This document shows, in pieces, positions 1 to 8,594 of a stretch of 64,000 nt of DNA (position 1 is its first letter; each line of letters opens with the position of its first letter). A program made the translations under genes and the position numbers. Under the pieces are notes generated by a model. That model did no database searches, was not told the origin of the DNA, and worked only from the letters and a program-made list of their open reading frames with translations. This DNA comes from an uncultured Erythrobacter sp. (GTDB taxonomy: Bacteria; Pseudomonadota; Alphaproteobacteria; Sphingomonadales; Sphingomonadaceae): positions 331,069 to 395,068 of the forward strand of contig CANLZP010000001.1 in assembly GCA_947495695.1 (NCBI GenBank). The letters are read 5' to 3'.

Positions 1-251
1 AGTGCACTGATGGCGTCGGTCGCACCGGGCATCGCCAGATCAGGTGAGTAGGTGATATAGATGCTCGAGACACCTTCGAGAGCGGCATCCCAGCCCGATT
101 CCCGATCCCAGTCAAATGCGGGGATGGCTGTTCGCGATCCTATGCGGACTTCATGTCCCTTTTGGATCAGCTGATCGGCAACCCTCTTGCCGGTCTTGCC
201 GGTTCCACCGATCACCAAGGTGATCTTTTTGTCTTCGGTCTTGTTAGTCAT
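1..251 (-). CDS. NmrA-like NAD(P)-binding protein, 3' part outside the window
   Basis: The reading frame starts at the ATG at 251 and runs off the left edge after 83 codons. Residues 11-21 read TLVIGGTGKTG, a glycine-rich Rossmann nucleotide-binding loop, followed by a helix and a second strand typical of atypical short-chain dehydrogenases of the NmrA/TMR type (NAD(P)H-dependent quinone or imine reductases, or redox-sensing regulators). It lies 92 bases downstream of the AraC-family gene on the same strand, which may control it. Substrate cannot be judged from the N-terminus. The family call is firm; enzyme versus regulator is open. Confidence 0.75.
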   Translation of the reverse strand, partial: MTNKTEDKKITLVIGGTGKTGKRVADQLIQKGHEVRIGSRTAIPAFDWDRESGWDAALEGVSSIYITYSPDLAMPGATDAISA

Positions 252-343
252 TGGCTTGTTCCCGTTTGTTGGAGACAAGCATGGGATAGATCCGACGCTA
301 CAGGTTCTCTTGCCTTAGCATGCCAAGCTTTGTGCAGATGGCG

Positions 344-1357
344 TCAAGGACGCGATGTGGAACTCAACCGATAAGACCGCGGGGTTTCTCCGGCCCAGCG
401 CTTGAATGCTCGCGTAAAGCCGCTTTGTTCTGCAAAACCGGTAAGGAAAGCAATCTCAACGAGCGGATACTGCGTTGTGCGCAGCAAGCGCTCGGACAGC
501 TCCCGGCGAGCATGGTCGACCAGGTCCTGGAACACAGCCCCTTCATCACTCAATTTGCGTTGAAGTGTACGGGCGCTCATACCAAGAGAGCTCGCGACAT
601 CAGACAGCTTTGGAATGCCGCTGCTCAAATTTTTCCCGATTTCAGATTTGACCTGAAACGCTACTGGAATGCCCGCCCTAGTTTCAGCCAACATCTCCTC
701 GACCCGCTCGTCAAAAAAGCGAGATATCGCATCGTCGCCAACAGCATTGGGTTGGGCAAGCTCATCATTGGAAATGACTACGGCATTACCCCCGGCGCGA
801 TCGGCGAGTGGACATCCAAGATAGTCTTCGAGAAATTTCTTGTCACCGATAAACTCATGCCCACAATAAGCCTCAACGGGCTTGAAATGACGGCCAGAAG
901 CTTCACGGCAAATGGCCGTGAAAGATGCGAAGGTCGCTTCGTTCGACAACTTTGCACCCACTGGAGCCTCGTCGGTCAGGCGCAGAAAACGTATCTCTGT
1001 GGTCTCCTCGCCTCGAACTATCTCGAGCGCTCTTACACCGGCGACAACACGAACATAGCGCTGTGCGCGGTCCCAACCATCCATCAGTGTGGGAGAGCTT
1101 TTCCATGCTAGGCCAACGGCCCCAAGTTCTTCGCAACGCATCGACATACCAAGTCGAATGTGTGCCCTTGGAAGTCCGTCTTCAGCTTGAGCTATCGTCT
1201 CGAGAAGCCCGACATAATCTTCTTCTGAGACCATAGTCGCAAGGTCTGGTGCCGCGTGCATATCGAGCTTGCAAATTGCGAACAACTCGGCTCGATCCAA
1301 ATGCTCTGGAGCGTGTTCAATCGCCTTGCGCGAATAAATGGAAGAAGACTTCGTCAC
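344..1357 (-). CDS. AraC-family transcriptional regulator (Arabinose_bd-type sensor domain)
   Basis: A 337-residue protein with the two-part build of the OruR/ArgR-like AraC subgroup: residues about 20-210 resemble the Arabinose_bd ligand domain (DUF4133-free, no cupin histidines seen), and the C-terminal about 100 residues contain two helix-turn-helix units (SDVASSLGMSARTLQRKLSD and PLVEIAFLTGFAEQSGFTRAF), ending with the AraC signature ending in TPRSYR. The length is normal for the subgroup. It is upstream of, and on the same strand as, the NmrA-like gene, so that gene is the simplest regulatory target, but no operator was identified. Confidence 0.9.
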   Translation of the reverse strand: MTKSSSIYSRKAIEHAPEHLDRAELFAICKLDMHAAPDLATMVSEEDYVGLLETIAQAEDGLPRAHIRLGMSMRCEELGAVGLAWKSSPTLMDGWDRAQRYVRVVAGVRALEIVRGEETTEIRFLRLTDEAPVGAKLSNEATFASFTAICREASGRHFKPVEAYCGHEFIGDKKFLEDYLGCPLADRAGGNAVVISNDELAQPNAVGDDAISRFFDERVEEMLAETRAGIPVAFQVKSEIGKNLSSGIPKLSDVASSLGMSARTLQRKLSDEGAVFQDLVDHARRELSERLLRTTQYPLVEIAFLTGFAEQSGFTRAFKRWAGETPRSYRLSSTSRP

Positions 1358-1450
1358 TAGCTGAAGATAGCTTCATGGTGCGGCTCTTGGAAGAGCGATC
1401 GGAAAGTCCCCTTTCACCCTCAATGTCGGCCATTCTAGCTTGGCAAGAAT

Positions 1451-1581
1451 AACGACCGTTTTTGGCGAGCAAGGTCGTTGACATGAACGTCCGCTATTGG
1501 GTCGTTTTCAGAATGTCGGCTTTTCGCTCATGATCGAACGATAACAGACTGACCGCTTACGACCCAAAAGCAGAAGTTCAT
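1451..1581. repeat. Intergenic inverted-repeat element
   Basis: The 267-base gap between the AraC and MarR genes holds no credible gene. It contains a 23-base inverted repeat, 1483-1505 against 1559-1581, with 20 of 23 positions matching (core TTGGGTCGT / ACGACCCAA) and a 53-base spacer, preceded by a 7-base hairpin (AACGACC 1451-1457 and GGTCGTT 1473-1479). It looks like a REP/MITE-type palindromic unit. Related GTCCGCTTTCCACCC-type sequence occurs at 1405-1420 in degraded form and at 7450 and 10307. No transposase is encoded. Confidence 0.6.
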
Positions 1582-1624
1582 CTAAGTCTGCCCAACTGAT
1601 GGCCCGTTCCCTACCAACCAATGC

Positions 1625-2110
1625 CTAATCGATATCAAGGTTATCACGCATCTTTGCTAGGGCTCTACCGAAGCGCTCCAGATCGTTGAAATCCAAACCA
1701 GAGAGCAGCCTTTCATAGGTGGCGTCTGCCTCCTTGCGCAATGCTGGCAGTAACTCAATTGCAGCAGGCAGCAGGTGTACATGCCACACGCGCCGATCAT
1801 TTTGCGCACTTCGTCGTTCGACCAGCTCCATTTTCTCAAGCCTATCGATTGCCTGACCAATACTGGCGCGTTCTAGGTCTAGCCGCTTTGCTAGCTGCGT
1901 CTGAGTCATTCCAGGTGTCCGGTAAACATAGGCCAAAGTGCGCCACTGCGTGCGAGTGAGGCCAAACTGCTCGACTGAAAAATCAAAGTTGCGCCGCAAA
2001 CGCGAGGTTACGTCCTCCAGCAAAAAAACGAACCGATCAGTGTCAGTCAGAAAGCTCTCTGCGGCTGCATCAGCGTCTTTGTCCAAATTGATTTCCATGT
2101 GGGCAGCCAT
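1625..2110 (-). CDS. MarR-family transcriptional regulator
   Basis: A 161-residue winged-helix protein from the ATG at 2110. The reading frame is open upstream to 2209, but that would run over the divergent hydrolase start at 2177 and encode an atypical N-terminus; 2110 or the ATG at 2098 fits MarR lengths. Neither has a strong Shine-Dalgarno. The segment TQTQLAKRLDLERASIGQAI is the DNA-recognition helix-turn-helix, followed by a wing (RRSAQNDRRVWHVHLL). MarR proteins act as dimers that release DNA upon binding phenolic or other small ligands. Divergence from the alpha/beta hydrolase and efflux operon suggests it represses that operon and itself. Confidence 0.88.
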   Translation of the reverse strand: MAAHMEINLDKDADAAAESFLTDTDRFVFLLEDVTSRLRRNFDFSVEQFGLTRTQWRTLAYVYRTPGMTQTQLAKRLDLERASIGQAIDRLEKMELVERRSAQNDRRVWHVHLLPAAIELLPALRKEADATYERLLSGLDFNDLERFGRALAKMRDNLDID

Positions 2111-2130
2111 ACCACCGGGCTGAGAAAAAT

Positions 2131-2148
2131 AAAGTACTTTACTGTAAA
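2131..2148. promoter_or_regulatory. Paired palindromes in the MarR/hydrolase divergent region
   Basis: The 66-base AT-rich spacer between the two divergent starts contains AAAGTACTTT (2131-2140, perfect palindrome) overlapping TTTACTGTAAA (2138-2148, perfect arms around one base). TACAAT at 2155-2160 resembles a -10 hexamer for the hydrolase operon. The position and symmetry suit a MarR operator; that assignment is inference. Confidence 0.5.
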
Positions 2149-2176
2149 ATGAATTACAATATAGGAACTGATAGTT

Positions 2177-3064
2177 ATGCCGATTAAAGTTCAAACCATC
2201 AGAGGCCATGCGGCGATCGAGCTTGCCGCCGAAGTCTCAGGAAGTGAAATAGGACTGCCTGTCTTGCTTGCGCATGGTGGTGGGCAGACCCGCCGCGCCT
2301 GGAAGCGTGTCACTGGTGAACTCACCTCGGCTGGCTTCCGTGTCATTGCGCTTGATTTGCGCGGCCATGGCGACAGCGCATGGTCTGAAGACGGCTCCTA
2401 TGACCTTCGTGACTTTGCTTCCGATCTCGTTGCGATTGCGTCCCAGCTGGATTGCAAACCTGCGGTTGTCGGTGCTTCGCTTGGCGGGCTTGCGGGCATG
2501 ATTGCCGAGGGTGAACTTGCTTCGGGTAGCTTCGCCTCGCTCACTCTGGTGGACATCGCGCCACGGATGGAGCCAAGCGGGGTCATGCGCGTGGTGGGCT
2601 TCATGGAGAAGCATATTGATCGCGGGTTTGCTTCCGCGGAAGAGGCGGCGGAAATTATCGCCAGTTACATGCCGCATCGCCAGAAGCGCGGGGCTGGAGG
2701 TAACCTCAAACATTATCTGCGGCAAAAGGACGATGGCCGCTTCTATTGGCACTGGGATCCAATGTTCATCCGCAACATCATGAATGAGCAGCGCTTGGCT
2801 CCAGATCATCAGGAAAGACAGTTTGAAGGGCTGAGCCAAGCGGCGGCAAATTTGTCGCTACCGCTCCATCTAATCCGGGGCGGGTCGAGCGATCTAGTTT
2901 CTGAGGAGTCAGTCGCGCACCTGCATGAACTCGTCCCTCATGCCGAATACACGGACATTGCAGGCGCAACGCACATGGTTGTTGGAGATTCCAATGATGC
3001 ATTTTCGGCTGCAATTGTCGGATTTCTCAAACGCCATCATGGTATGGAGGCAAAGGCCCCGTGA
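2177..3064 (+). CDS. Alpha/beta hydrolase
   Basis: A 295-residue alpha/beta-hydrolase-fold protein without signal peptide. The oxyanion strand LLAHGGG (about 31-37), the RGHGDS turn, the nucleophile elbow VVGASLGG (GxSxG) and the C-terminal GATHMVVGD segment with the catalytic histidine are all visible. It begins a probable three-gene operon: its stop overlaps the GTG of the RND adaptor by four bases, and the RND pump follows. Genes of this type hydrolyse esters or lactones or act on epoxides; substrate unknown. Coupling to an efflux pump under a MarR regulator suggests handling of a xenobiotic or a signalling ester. Confidence 0.88.
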   Translation: MPIKVQTIRGHAAIELAAEVSGSEIGLPVLLAHGGGQTRRAWKRVTGELTSAGFRVIALDLRGHGDSAWSEDGSYDLRDFASDLVAIASQLDCKPAVVGASLGGLAGMIAEGELASGSFASLTLVDIAPRMEPSGVMRVVGFMEKHIDRGFASAEEAAEIIASYMPHRQKRGAGGNLKHYLRQKDDGRFYWHWDPMFIRNIMNEQRLAPDHQERQFEGLSQAAANLSLPLHLIRGGSSDLVSEESVAHLHELVPHAEYTDIAGATHMVVGDSNDAFSAAIVGFLKRHHGMEAKAP

Positions 3065-4224
3065 CCGCAGGACCAATCGCTATTGATCGTGCGCGGTTGA
3101 AGGAGATGCTGCGGAGCGTAATTCTTGCTTGGCTAATTGTCTGCGCGGTAGCTTTGGCAGCGTGTTCGGACAACTCGGAAACCAGCAAGGCGACCGATCA
3201 AGCCCAAGCTCAGGCAGAGCCACGCCAAGTCGAAACGATGATCGTAAAGCCCGAGCTCTTGGCCAACCCGGTCAAGGCATTTGGCACCATCGCGGCAAAG
3301 CAGCGTAGCGCAATTGGTGCATTGGCCGAAGGTCCGGTCGAACGGATATTCGTCAAAGTCGGCGACCGAGTAACGCGCGGGCAGCCACTCTTCCGAATTC
3401 GTCAGGCTGATTATCAGCGGCGGGTCGCAGAAGCGCAGGCAGCAGTTGATCTGACCGAAGCACAAGCGATTGAAGCAGAGCGCCGATATGGCCGGGTGAT
3501 GGCGCTGGCCCCAAGGGGGTTCGTCTCAAAAGCGCAAGTCGACGCTGTCGAAACCGAGCTGGCCGTAGCCCGTGCGCAGAAGGCGCAAGCCGAAGCCGTT
3601 CTTGGAACGGCGAGGCAAGCGCTCAGCGATACGATCACACGCGCACCCTATGACGGCGTCGTGACCGCGCGGTTGGTCGATGAGGGCGTCTATCTCAACA
3701 ATCGGTTCTCGATGGGCGGGCAATCGGCAGCGCTTGAATTGCAAGAGCTCGGGACAGTAGCCGCTATCGTCAATGCCCCGCAGGAATACGTAGACTCCTT
3801 TCGTCTTAACATGCCCGCTCGCGTGTTTATCGAAGGGTTCGATGAGCCGCTCGATAGCATCGTTTACATCATCAATGACCGCGTCGATCCGGAAAGCCGA
3901 ATGGTTGAACTGCGGCTTCCGATCAGCAACCCGAATTATCGGATTAGCTCCGGACTAGCTGCGCGCGCTCAAATTGAGGTCCCGCCAGAACAGGCAATCA
4001 TTCTGCCGGGCACAGCAATTCAAGGTGATAACGCCACCGCCATTGTTCTGGTGGTTGAGGATGGCAGAGCGCAGCGCCGCGAGGTTACATACGAAAGTAT
4101 CGACCTCGACAGAGTTCGCGTTCGGTCGGGTTTAAGCGAGGGAGATGAGGTCATACTCAACCCTCCGGCAACCTTGCGCGCTGGCGAGCCAGTCAAGTCG
4201 CGCCGCACCACGAGCGAAACCTAA
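3061..4224 (+). CDS. RND efflux periplasmic adaptor (membrane fusion protein), lipoprotein
   Basis: A 387-residue HlyD/AcrA-type adaptor. The GTG at 3061 overlaps the hydrolase stop (GTGA), which favours coupling; the ATG at 3106 (MLRSVILAWLIV) is an alternative. A hydrophobic stretch ends in LAAC, a lipobox, so the mature protein is probably anchored by Cys to the inner membrane. The lipoyl half-motifs, an alpha-hairpin (residues about 115-195, rich in Ala/Glu/Gln) and the beta-barrel segment follow. It would bridge the RND pump encoded next to an outer membrane channel encoded elsewhere; no TolC-like gene is present here. Confidence 0.92.
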   Translation: MTAGPIAIDRARLKEMLRSVILAWLIVCAVALAACSDNSETSKATDQAQAQAEPRQVETMIVKPELLANPVKAFGTIAAKQRSAIGALAEGPVERIFVKVGDRVTRGQPLFRIRQADYQRRVAEAQAAVDLTEAQAIEAERRYGRVMALAPRGFVSKAQVDAVETELAVARAQKAQAEAVLGTARQALSDTITRAPYDGVVTARLVDEGVYLNNRFSMGGQSAALELQELGTVAAIVNAPQEYVDSFRLNMPARVFIEGFDEPLDSIVYIINDRVDPESRMVELRLPISNPNYRISSGLAARAQIEVPPEQAIILPGTAIQGDNATAIVLVVEDGRAQRREVTYESIDLDRVRVRSGLSEGDEVILNPPATLRAGEPVKSRRTTSET

Positions 4225-4225
4225 T

Positions 4226-7200
4226 ATGTGGTTGGCCGACGTTTCAATCCGGCGACCGGTCTTTGCCACAATGCTGATTGCATCGCTTGTCGTGCTTGGC
4301 ATTGTCTCATTTGGCCGCCTAGGCGTCGATCTCTTTCCCGAAGTTGAGTTCCCTTACGTTTCGGTCACCACCGCTCTGCCCGGCGCTTCTCCGGGAACGG
4401 TGGAGACAGAAGTCACCGACATAATCGAGGAGCAGCTCAACACAATATCCGGCCTCAAACAGATGCGGTCCATCAGCGCTGAAGGGGTCAGCATCGTCAA
4501 TCTAGAATTCGAACTTGAGGAAAACGCGGACCTAAAAGCGCAAGAAGTTCGCGACAAAATCTCTCGCCTCGGGGGCGACCTGCCCGGCGATGCTGAACCG
4601 CCGGTAATTGAAAAAGTTGACCCAGACGCGGCACCAATCCTTTCGGTGCTTCTTTCGGGTGACTTGCCGATCCGTGATCTGACCACCTTCGCAGACGAAG
4701 TGGTCAAAGAACGATTGCAGCGCGTACCGGGTGTTGGCTCGGTTGAGTTGGTAGGCGGACGCGAGCGCGAGATGCGCGTCTGGCTTGATGCATCAGCGAT
4801 GCGCGCGCGCGGGGTTACAGCGGATGATGTGTTGTCTGCGATCCAGCGCGAAAACGCAGAGCTGCCGGGCGGGCGGCTGGTTATCGATGGGCGGACCCGG
4901 CAATTCGGCATTCGCACATTGGCCGAGGCGGCAAATGCGGCAGAGTTTGCAGCGATCCCGGTCGCTTATCGGCCCAATGGGCAAACGGTTAGAATAGGCG
5001 ATATCGGGCGGGTAGAGGATTCGGTCGAAGACGAAAACAGCTACGCCCAGCTCGACGGCGAACTTGGCGTGGTGCTCGAAGTGCGCAAGCAGAGCGGCGA
5101 GAACACGGTCGCAGTAGCAGAGCAGATACGCGCAGAAATCGAGAGCATTGAAGCCACCGCTTCCGAAGGGGTGAACTTTGTCATCGCACGGGACACCTCG
5201 CGATTTATCGAACAGGCGATTGGGGATGTTCTGTTCGACCTATTTATCGCAGTGCTGTTGGTCGTGGCAGTTACCTTCCTGTTTCTACTAAGTTGGCGTG
5301 CGACGATCATTGTGCTGCTCGCCATTCCGACTTCAATCGTTGCGACCTTTGTTGCATTTGCAGCGTTCGATTTCACCATCAACATGGTGACACTGTTGGC
5401 GCTAACGGTCGCGATTGGCCTGCTGGTCGATGATGCGATTGTTGTGGTCGAGGCGGTACAAAATGACGTCGACGAAGGGGTTGAGCCAACAGAGGCAGCG
5501 CATTCAGCGACCAAACGCGTGGCGCTGGCAGTCTTGGCCGGAACATTCGCAACGCTGGCGGTTTTTGTGCCGATCGCGTTCATGGAAGGTATCGTCGGTC
5601 GCTTCTTCTTCCAATACGGACTTGCAATCGTCTTTTCGGTCAGCGTGTCGATGCTGGTCGCCTTCACGCTGACACCGGCCATGTCGGCTCGGCTACTGCG
5701 TCCCGAACATGCCGATAGTGGTTGGCTTGGCAGGATTGAAAGCTTCCATGTCGGGATGCGCAAACGCTATGAACAGCTGGTTGGATGGGCGATAGACCGG
5801 CGTTATCTGGTGCTCGGAGGCGCGCTCGCCAGCGTGTTTATCGGTGGCCTATTCGCCTCCCAAGTTCCCAGCACCTTCATGTCGACAACGGATCGCTCTG
5901 AATTTCTTGTAACGGTCAAACTGCCGCTCGGAACGGGTATTGCCAGTGCGAAGGAAGCCGCACAGCAAGTCGACATTGCCTTACGAGAGCACCCAGAGGT
6001 CGAACTGGTATTTGTGAGTGCAGGCAGCGGAAGCAACCCGAAGGTGCATGAACTCGATATCTATGTTGGCCTCACGCATAAACGCTCCCGTGATCTGTCA
6101 CAAGATAATCTGATGACATTTGCACGCGACGCGCTTAGCGAAAATGTGCCGAGCGCGCGCGAAATTGCCGTCGAAGAGGTCCCTTGGGTTTCCGGGGCCG
6201 GTGTTGGACAGGTCGCCATTGAGCTTATCATCACGGGACGGGATTCAGCCGCAATCAACGACTATGCACAATTGCTCACAGGCGAACTTGCTGCTCAATC
6301 CAATTTTGTCGATGTGCGATCAACCTACGAAGGTGGGCGCCCAGAATTGCAAATTGTGGTCGACCGCGACCGCGCGGCAGATTTGGGAATTTCCGCTCGC
6401 AGCCTAGCTGCCGCCTCACGCACCCTTATCGGTGGCAGCGATGCGGGGACATTCAACGATAATGAACGGCGCTACGACGTGCGGGTCCGCCTTGATGAAA
6501 GCGCGCGGCAGAGCCTTTACGATGTCGAAACACTGCCGTTGCGAACGGGGCAAGGAACGCTGGTCGACCTTGCTTCGGTCGCTACGGTTGAGGTGAATCA
6601 GAGCGCCGCAGAAATAGAGCGGATCGATCGATCTCGCCAGATTTCAGTGTTAGCAAACACGGCTCCCGGTGTGCCTTTGAGCGTCGCCGTTTCACAGGTT
6701 GAAGATTTGCTGGCGGCTAACCCGTCGCCCTCTGGAGTGGCCACCCAAATGGAGGGTACCGCACGCCGCTTGGCCGAAACGAGCGAGGCCATCATCTTTG
6801 CCTTCGGACTGGCGCTTGTGGCGCTCTACATTGTATTGGCGAGCCAGTTCAACAGCTTCGGCCAGCCGATAATTATCATGCTAACCGCGCCGCTATCATT
6901 CTCCGGCGCTTATTTTCTGATGTGGGCAACGGGCGAAGAGATGAGCCTCTTCGCCCAAATTGGAATGATCGCGCTGATGGGTATCGTGATGAAAAACGGT
7001 ATCCTATTGGTCGATCTCGCCAATCAATATCGAGACCGAGGCGACGAGGCCGGTGCTGCGATGCGCAGCGCTGCCCCAGAGCGGTTGCGACCTGTGCTGA
7101 TGACAGCGCTGGCAGCGGTCTTTGGAATGCTACCTGTGGCGCTCGCGCAGTCCGATGCCGCCGAATGGCGCAACGCAATGGGGTTCATAATCATCGGAGG

Positions 7201-7339
7201 TTTAACGACCTCGACTTTCCTCACACTGCTCGTCGTTCCTGCAGCTTACGCGGCGGCGTCGGACTTGAGCGGCGGCGTAAGCAAGCTACGCGCGAAACTT
7301 ACGAAGCTCTGGTCCATCAGTTCAAGCCATGGGGCCTAA
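4226..7339 (+). CDS. RND-family inner membrane efflux permease (AcrB/HAE type)
   Basis: A 1037-residue resistance-nodulation-division pump starting at the ATG at 4226, one base after the adaptor stop. The opening MWLADVSIRRPVFATMLIA is the usual first transmembrane segment. Central transmembrane segments contain GLLVDDAIVVVEAVQ, with the paired aspartates of the proton relay, and the C-terminal block has MTALAAVFGMLPVAL. Two large periplasmic loops are present, so the gene is full length. It works with the adaptor to export drugs or other hydrophobic compounds using proton motive force. It resembles the broad-specificity HAE group more than the metal pumps, but substrate is not readable. Confidence 0.95.
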   Translation: MWLADVSIRRPVFATMLIASLVVLGIVSFGRLGVDLFPEVEFPYVSVTTALPGASPGTVETEVTDIIEEQLNTISGLKQMRSISAEGVSIVNLEFELEENADLKAQEVRDKISRLGGDLPGDAEPPVIEKVDPDAAPILSVLLSGDLPIRDLTTFADEVVKERLQRVPGVGSVELVGGREREMRVWLDASAMRARGVTADDVLSAIQRENAELPGGRLVIDGRTRQFGIRTLAEAANAAEFAAIPVAYRPNGQTVRIGDIGRVEDSVEDENSYAQLDGELGVVLEVRKQSGENTVAVAEQIRAEIESIEATASEGVNFVIARDTSRFIEQAIGDVLFDLFIAVLLVVAVTFLFLLSWRATIIVLLAIPTSIVATFVAFAAFDFTINMVTLLALTVAIGLLVDDAIVVVEAVQNDVDEGVEPTEAAHSATKRVALAVLAGTFATLAVFVPIAFMEGIVGRFFFQYGLAIVFSVSVSMLVAFTLTPAMSARLLRPEHADSGWLGRIESFHVGMRKRYEQLVGWAIDRRYLVLGGALASVFIGGLFASQVPSTFMSTTDRSEFLVTVKLPLGTGIASAKEAAQQVDIALREHPEVELVFVSAGSGSNPKVHELDIYVGLTHKRSRDLSQDNLMTFARDALSENVPSAREIAVEEVPWVSGAGVGQVAIELIITGRDSAAINDYAQLLTGELAAQSNFVDVRSTYEGGRPELQIVVDRDRAADLGISARSLAAASRTLIGGSDAGTFNDNERRYDVRVRLDESARQSLYDVETLPLRTGQGTLVDLASVATVEVNQSAAEIERIDRSRQISVLANTAPGVPLSVAVSQVEDLLAANPSPSGVATQMEGTARRLAETSEAIIFAFGLALVALYIVLASQFNSFGQPIIIMLTAPLSFSGAYFLMWATGEEMSLFAQIGMIALMGIVMKNGILLVDLANQYRDRGDEAGAAMRSAAPERLRPVLMTALAAVFGMLPVALAQSDAAEWRNAMGFIIIGGLTTSTFLTLLVVPAAYAAASDLSGGVSKLRAKLTKLWSISSSHGA

Positions 7340-7449
7340 TAACGGACCACGTTGGATAGTCCGCCTGTACGATTGCCAGAAGTGAAATAGCAGATTTGAA
7401 TGCTTGTAATGTGTCAGCGAGGCCAAAGCTCGCGAGCACAAAGCGGCAT

Positions 7450-7480
7450 TGTCCGCTTTCCACCCCAGTTTCGGAAATTA
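7450..7480. repeat. Dispersed intergenic repeat, copy at 7.45 kb
   Basis: TGTCCGCTTTCCACCCC at 7450-7466 is identical to 10307-10323, and the next 13 bases differ at about three positions. It sits in the 223-base gap downstream of the RND pump, which otherwise holds nothing recognisable. The same kind of repeat lies just after the LysR gene. Confidence 0.6.
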
Positions 7481-7562
7481 TTCTGCGCCGTGAACTGAGC
7501 CGGAAGCAGACTGTCGGGTCTAGGCGAATTCATTGTCGAAAGCGGCTATTCGAATAGATCCG

Positions 7563-7832
7563 TCACGCCAATGCCATAAGGCTGGCATTGCCCCCTGCGG
7601 CCGTGGTGTCGATCGATACCGAGACCTCTTCCAAGAGCCAGTCGGCGCGGCAAGCGAGTCCTGCTCCTCCCGCCTGCACAATCGGGATCGGTCCGTCCTT
7701 GGCTGCGATATCCTCCAGGAGCGGGATGATACTGCGATCAGGCTGCAGCTCTATGAGAACCTGCGCTTCGTATCTGACCTTTCCCGTTAGCGGAACGTGA
7801 TCAGTCACTGCCAGTGTAATCGGATTGTCCAT
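7563..7832 (-). CDS. Small protein resembling the extreme C-terminus of PutA
   Basis: An 89-residue protein with a good ribosome binding site (GGAG eight bases before the ATG at 7832). Its C-terminal half, with LLEDIAAKDGPIPIVQ and then SIDTTAAGGNASLMALA, closely recalls my memory of the last about 70 residues of bifunctional proline dehydrogenase/P5C dehydrogenase PutA (E. coli PutA ends in NTAAAGGNASLMTIG). In PutA this tail helps close the substrate channel and supports dimerisation; here no catalytic domain is attached. It may be a stand-alone tail domain, or a remnant of a deleted putA that kept a start. It is the last gene of the apparent pirin/YcaC operon, 107 bases behind it. Confidence 0.65.
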   Translation of the reverse strand: MDNPITLAVTDHVPLTGKVRYEAQVLIELQPDRSIIPLLEDIAAKDGPIPIVQAGGAGLACRADWLLEEVSVSIDTTAAGGNASLMALA

Positions 7833-7889
7833 AGTTTGATCTCCGTTCCAGCAGGGAAATTTGCGCGCCAGTTATGGTTGGGAAGCAAT

Positions 7890-7916
7890 ATCCCCGGCGG
7901 CAGAGCCACCGGGGAT
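7890..7916. other. Intergenic hairpin between the YcaC-like and PutA-tail genes
   Basis: ATCCCCGG at 7890-7897 pairs perfectly with CCGGGGAT at 7909-7916, with a further GGC/GCC pairing inside. No T-run follows on the minus strand, so it is not a classical terminator; it could stabilise the 3' end of the upstream message or mark an internal processing site. Confidence 0.5.
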
Positions 7917-7939
7917 CACAGAGCGACTATCTGTGTTTG

Positions 7940-8563
7940 CTATTTCGATTGCGACGCAAGGAAGCTTTCGTAGACCAATCCGTACGCGGTGTGGCCACCA
8001 AGCACACCGCCAAGGGCCATGCCATTCTCAGAACGCCAATCATCCATGACCTCAGCCAGCACTGACGCCCAGGTCGTAACTTTGACGCCGGCTTGGCTCA
8101 TCCGGAGCATCGCAGCATCTCTGGTAACTTCGTCCCATGTTCCCGAGGCATCGACTACCGCATAGACATCATATCCCTCTGTGACTGCGGAGAGTGCAGG
8201 GAAAAGCAAACAGACGTCAGTGACAATCCCCGCCATAATGATCTTTTTACGACCAGTGGCTTCAATCGCGGCTTTGAACTCGGGAGACTTCCAAGCATTT
8301 ATTTCTCCCGCGCGGTTGATCACTTTGTCGCCGAGGACATCGGTGATTGCAGACGAAACCGGACCGTTGGGACCTTCAGGCATAGACGCGGTAATGACTG
8401 ACGGAATGCCCGCTGTGACAGCCATGCTGGTCAGGCCGTTGATGTTCTTATTCAGCGTCTCAGGCAAAATATCCCGTACACTTGCAAGCAATCCCGTCTG
8501 GTGATCGATCATCGCCAAAACAGCGTTGTCGGGCGTCAAAAATTCTGAATGGAGGTTAGACAT
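7940..8563 (-). CDS. YcaC-like isochorismatase-superfamily hydrolase
   Basis: A 207-residue cysteine hydrolase. The reading frame is open back to 8695 but AAGGAG eight bases before the ATG at 8563 fixes the start. The fold's catalytic features are visible: Asp20 in MIDHQTG and Cys118 in GIVTDVCLL, with the surrounding NRAGEINAW and ASGTWDEVTRDAAMLRMSQAG blocks matching the YcaC subgroup rather than true isochorismatases. These enzymes are thought to hydrolyse amide or ester bonds; the physiological substrate of YcaC is not established. It lies 31 bases after the pirin gene, in an operon probably controlled by the divergent LysR gene. Confidence 0.9.
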   Translation of the reverse strand: MSNLHSEFLTPDNAVLAMIDHQTGLLASVRDILPETLNKNINGLTSMAVTAGIPSVITASMPEGPNGPVSSAITDVLGDKVINRAGEINAWKSPEFKAAIEATGRKKIIMAGIVTDVCLLFPALSAVTEGYDVYAVVDASGTWDEVTRDAAMLRMSQAGVKVTTWASVLAEVMDDWRSENGMALGGVLGGHTAYGLVYESFLASQSK

Positions 8564-8594
8564 TGTAATGCTCCTTAGTTGATGATTGAATTGG

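Noticed and set aside
320..1111. 263-codon plus-strand frame at the AraC gene
   Set aside because: Overlaps the AraC gene, whose protein has clear motifs; the plus frame has none.
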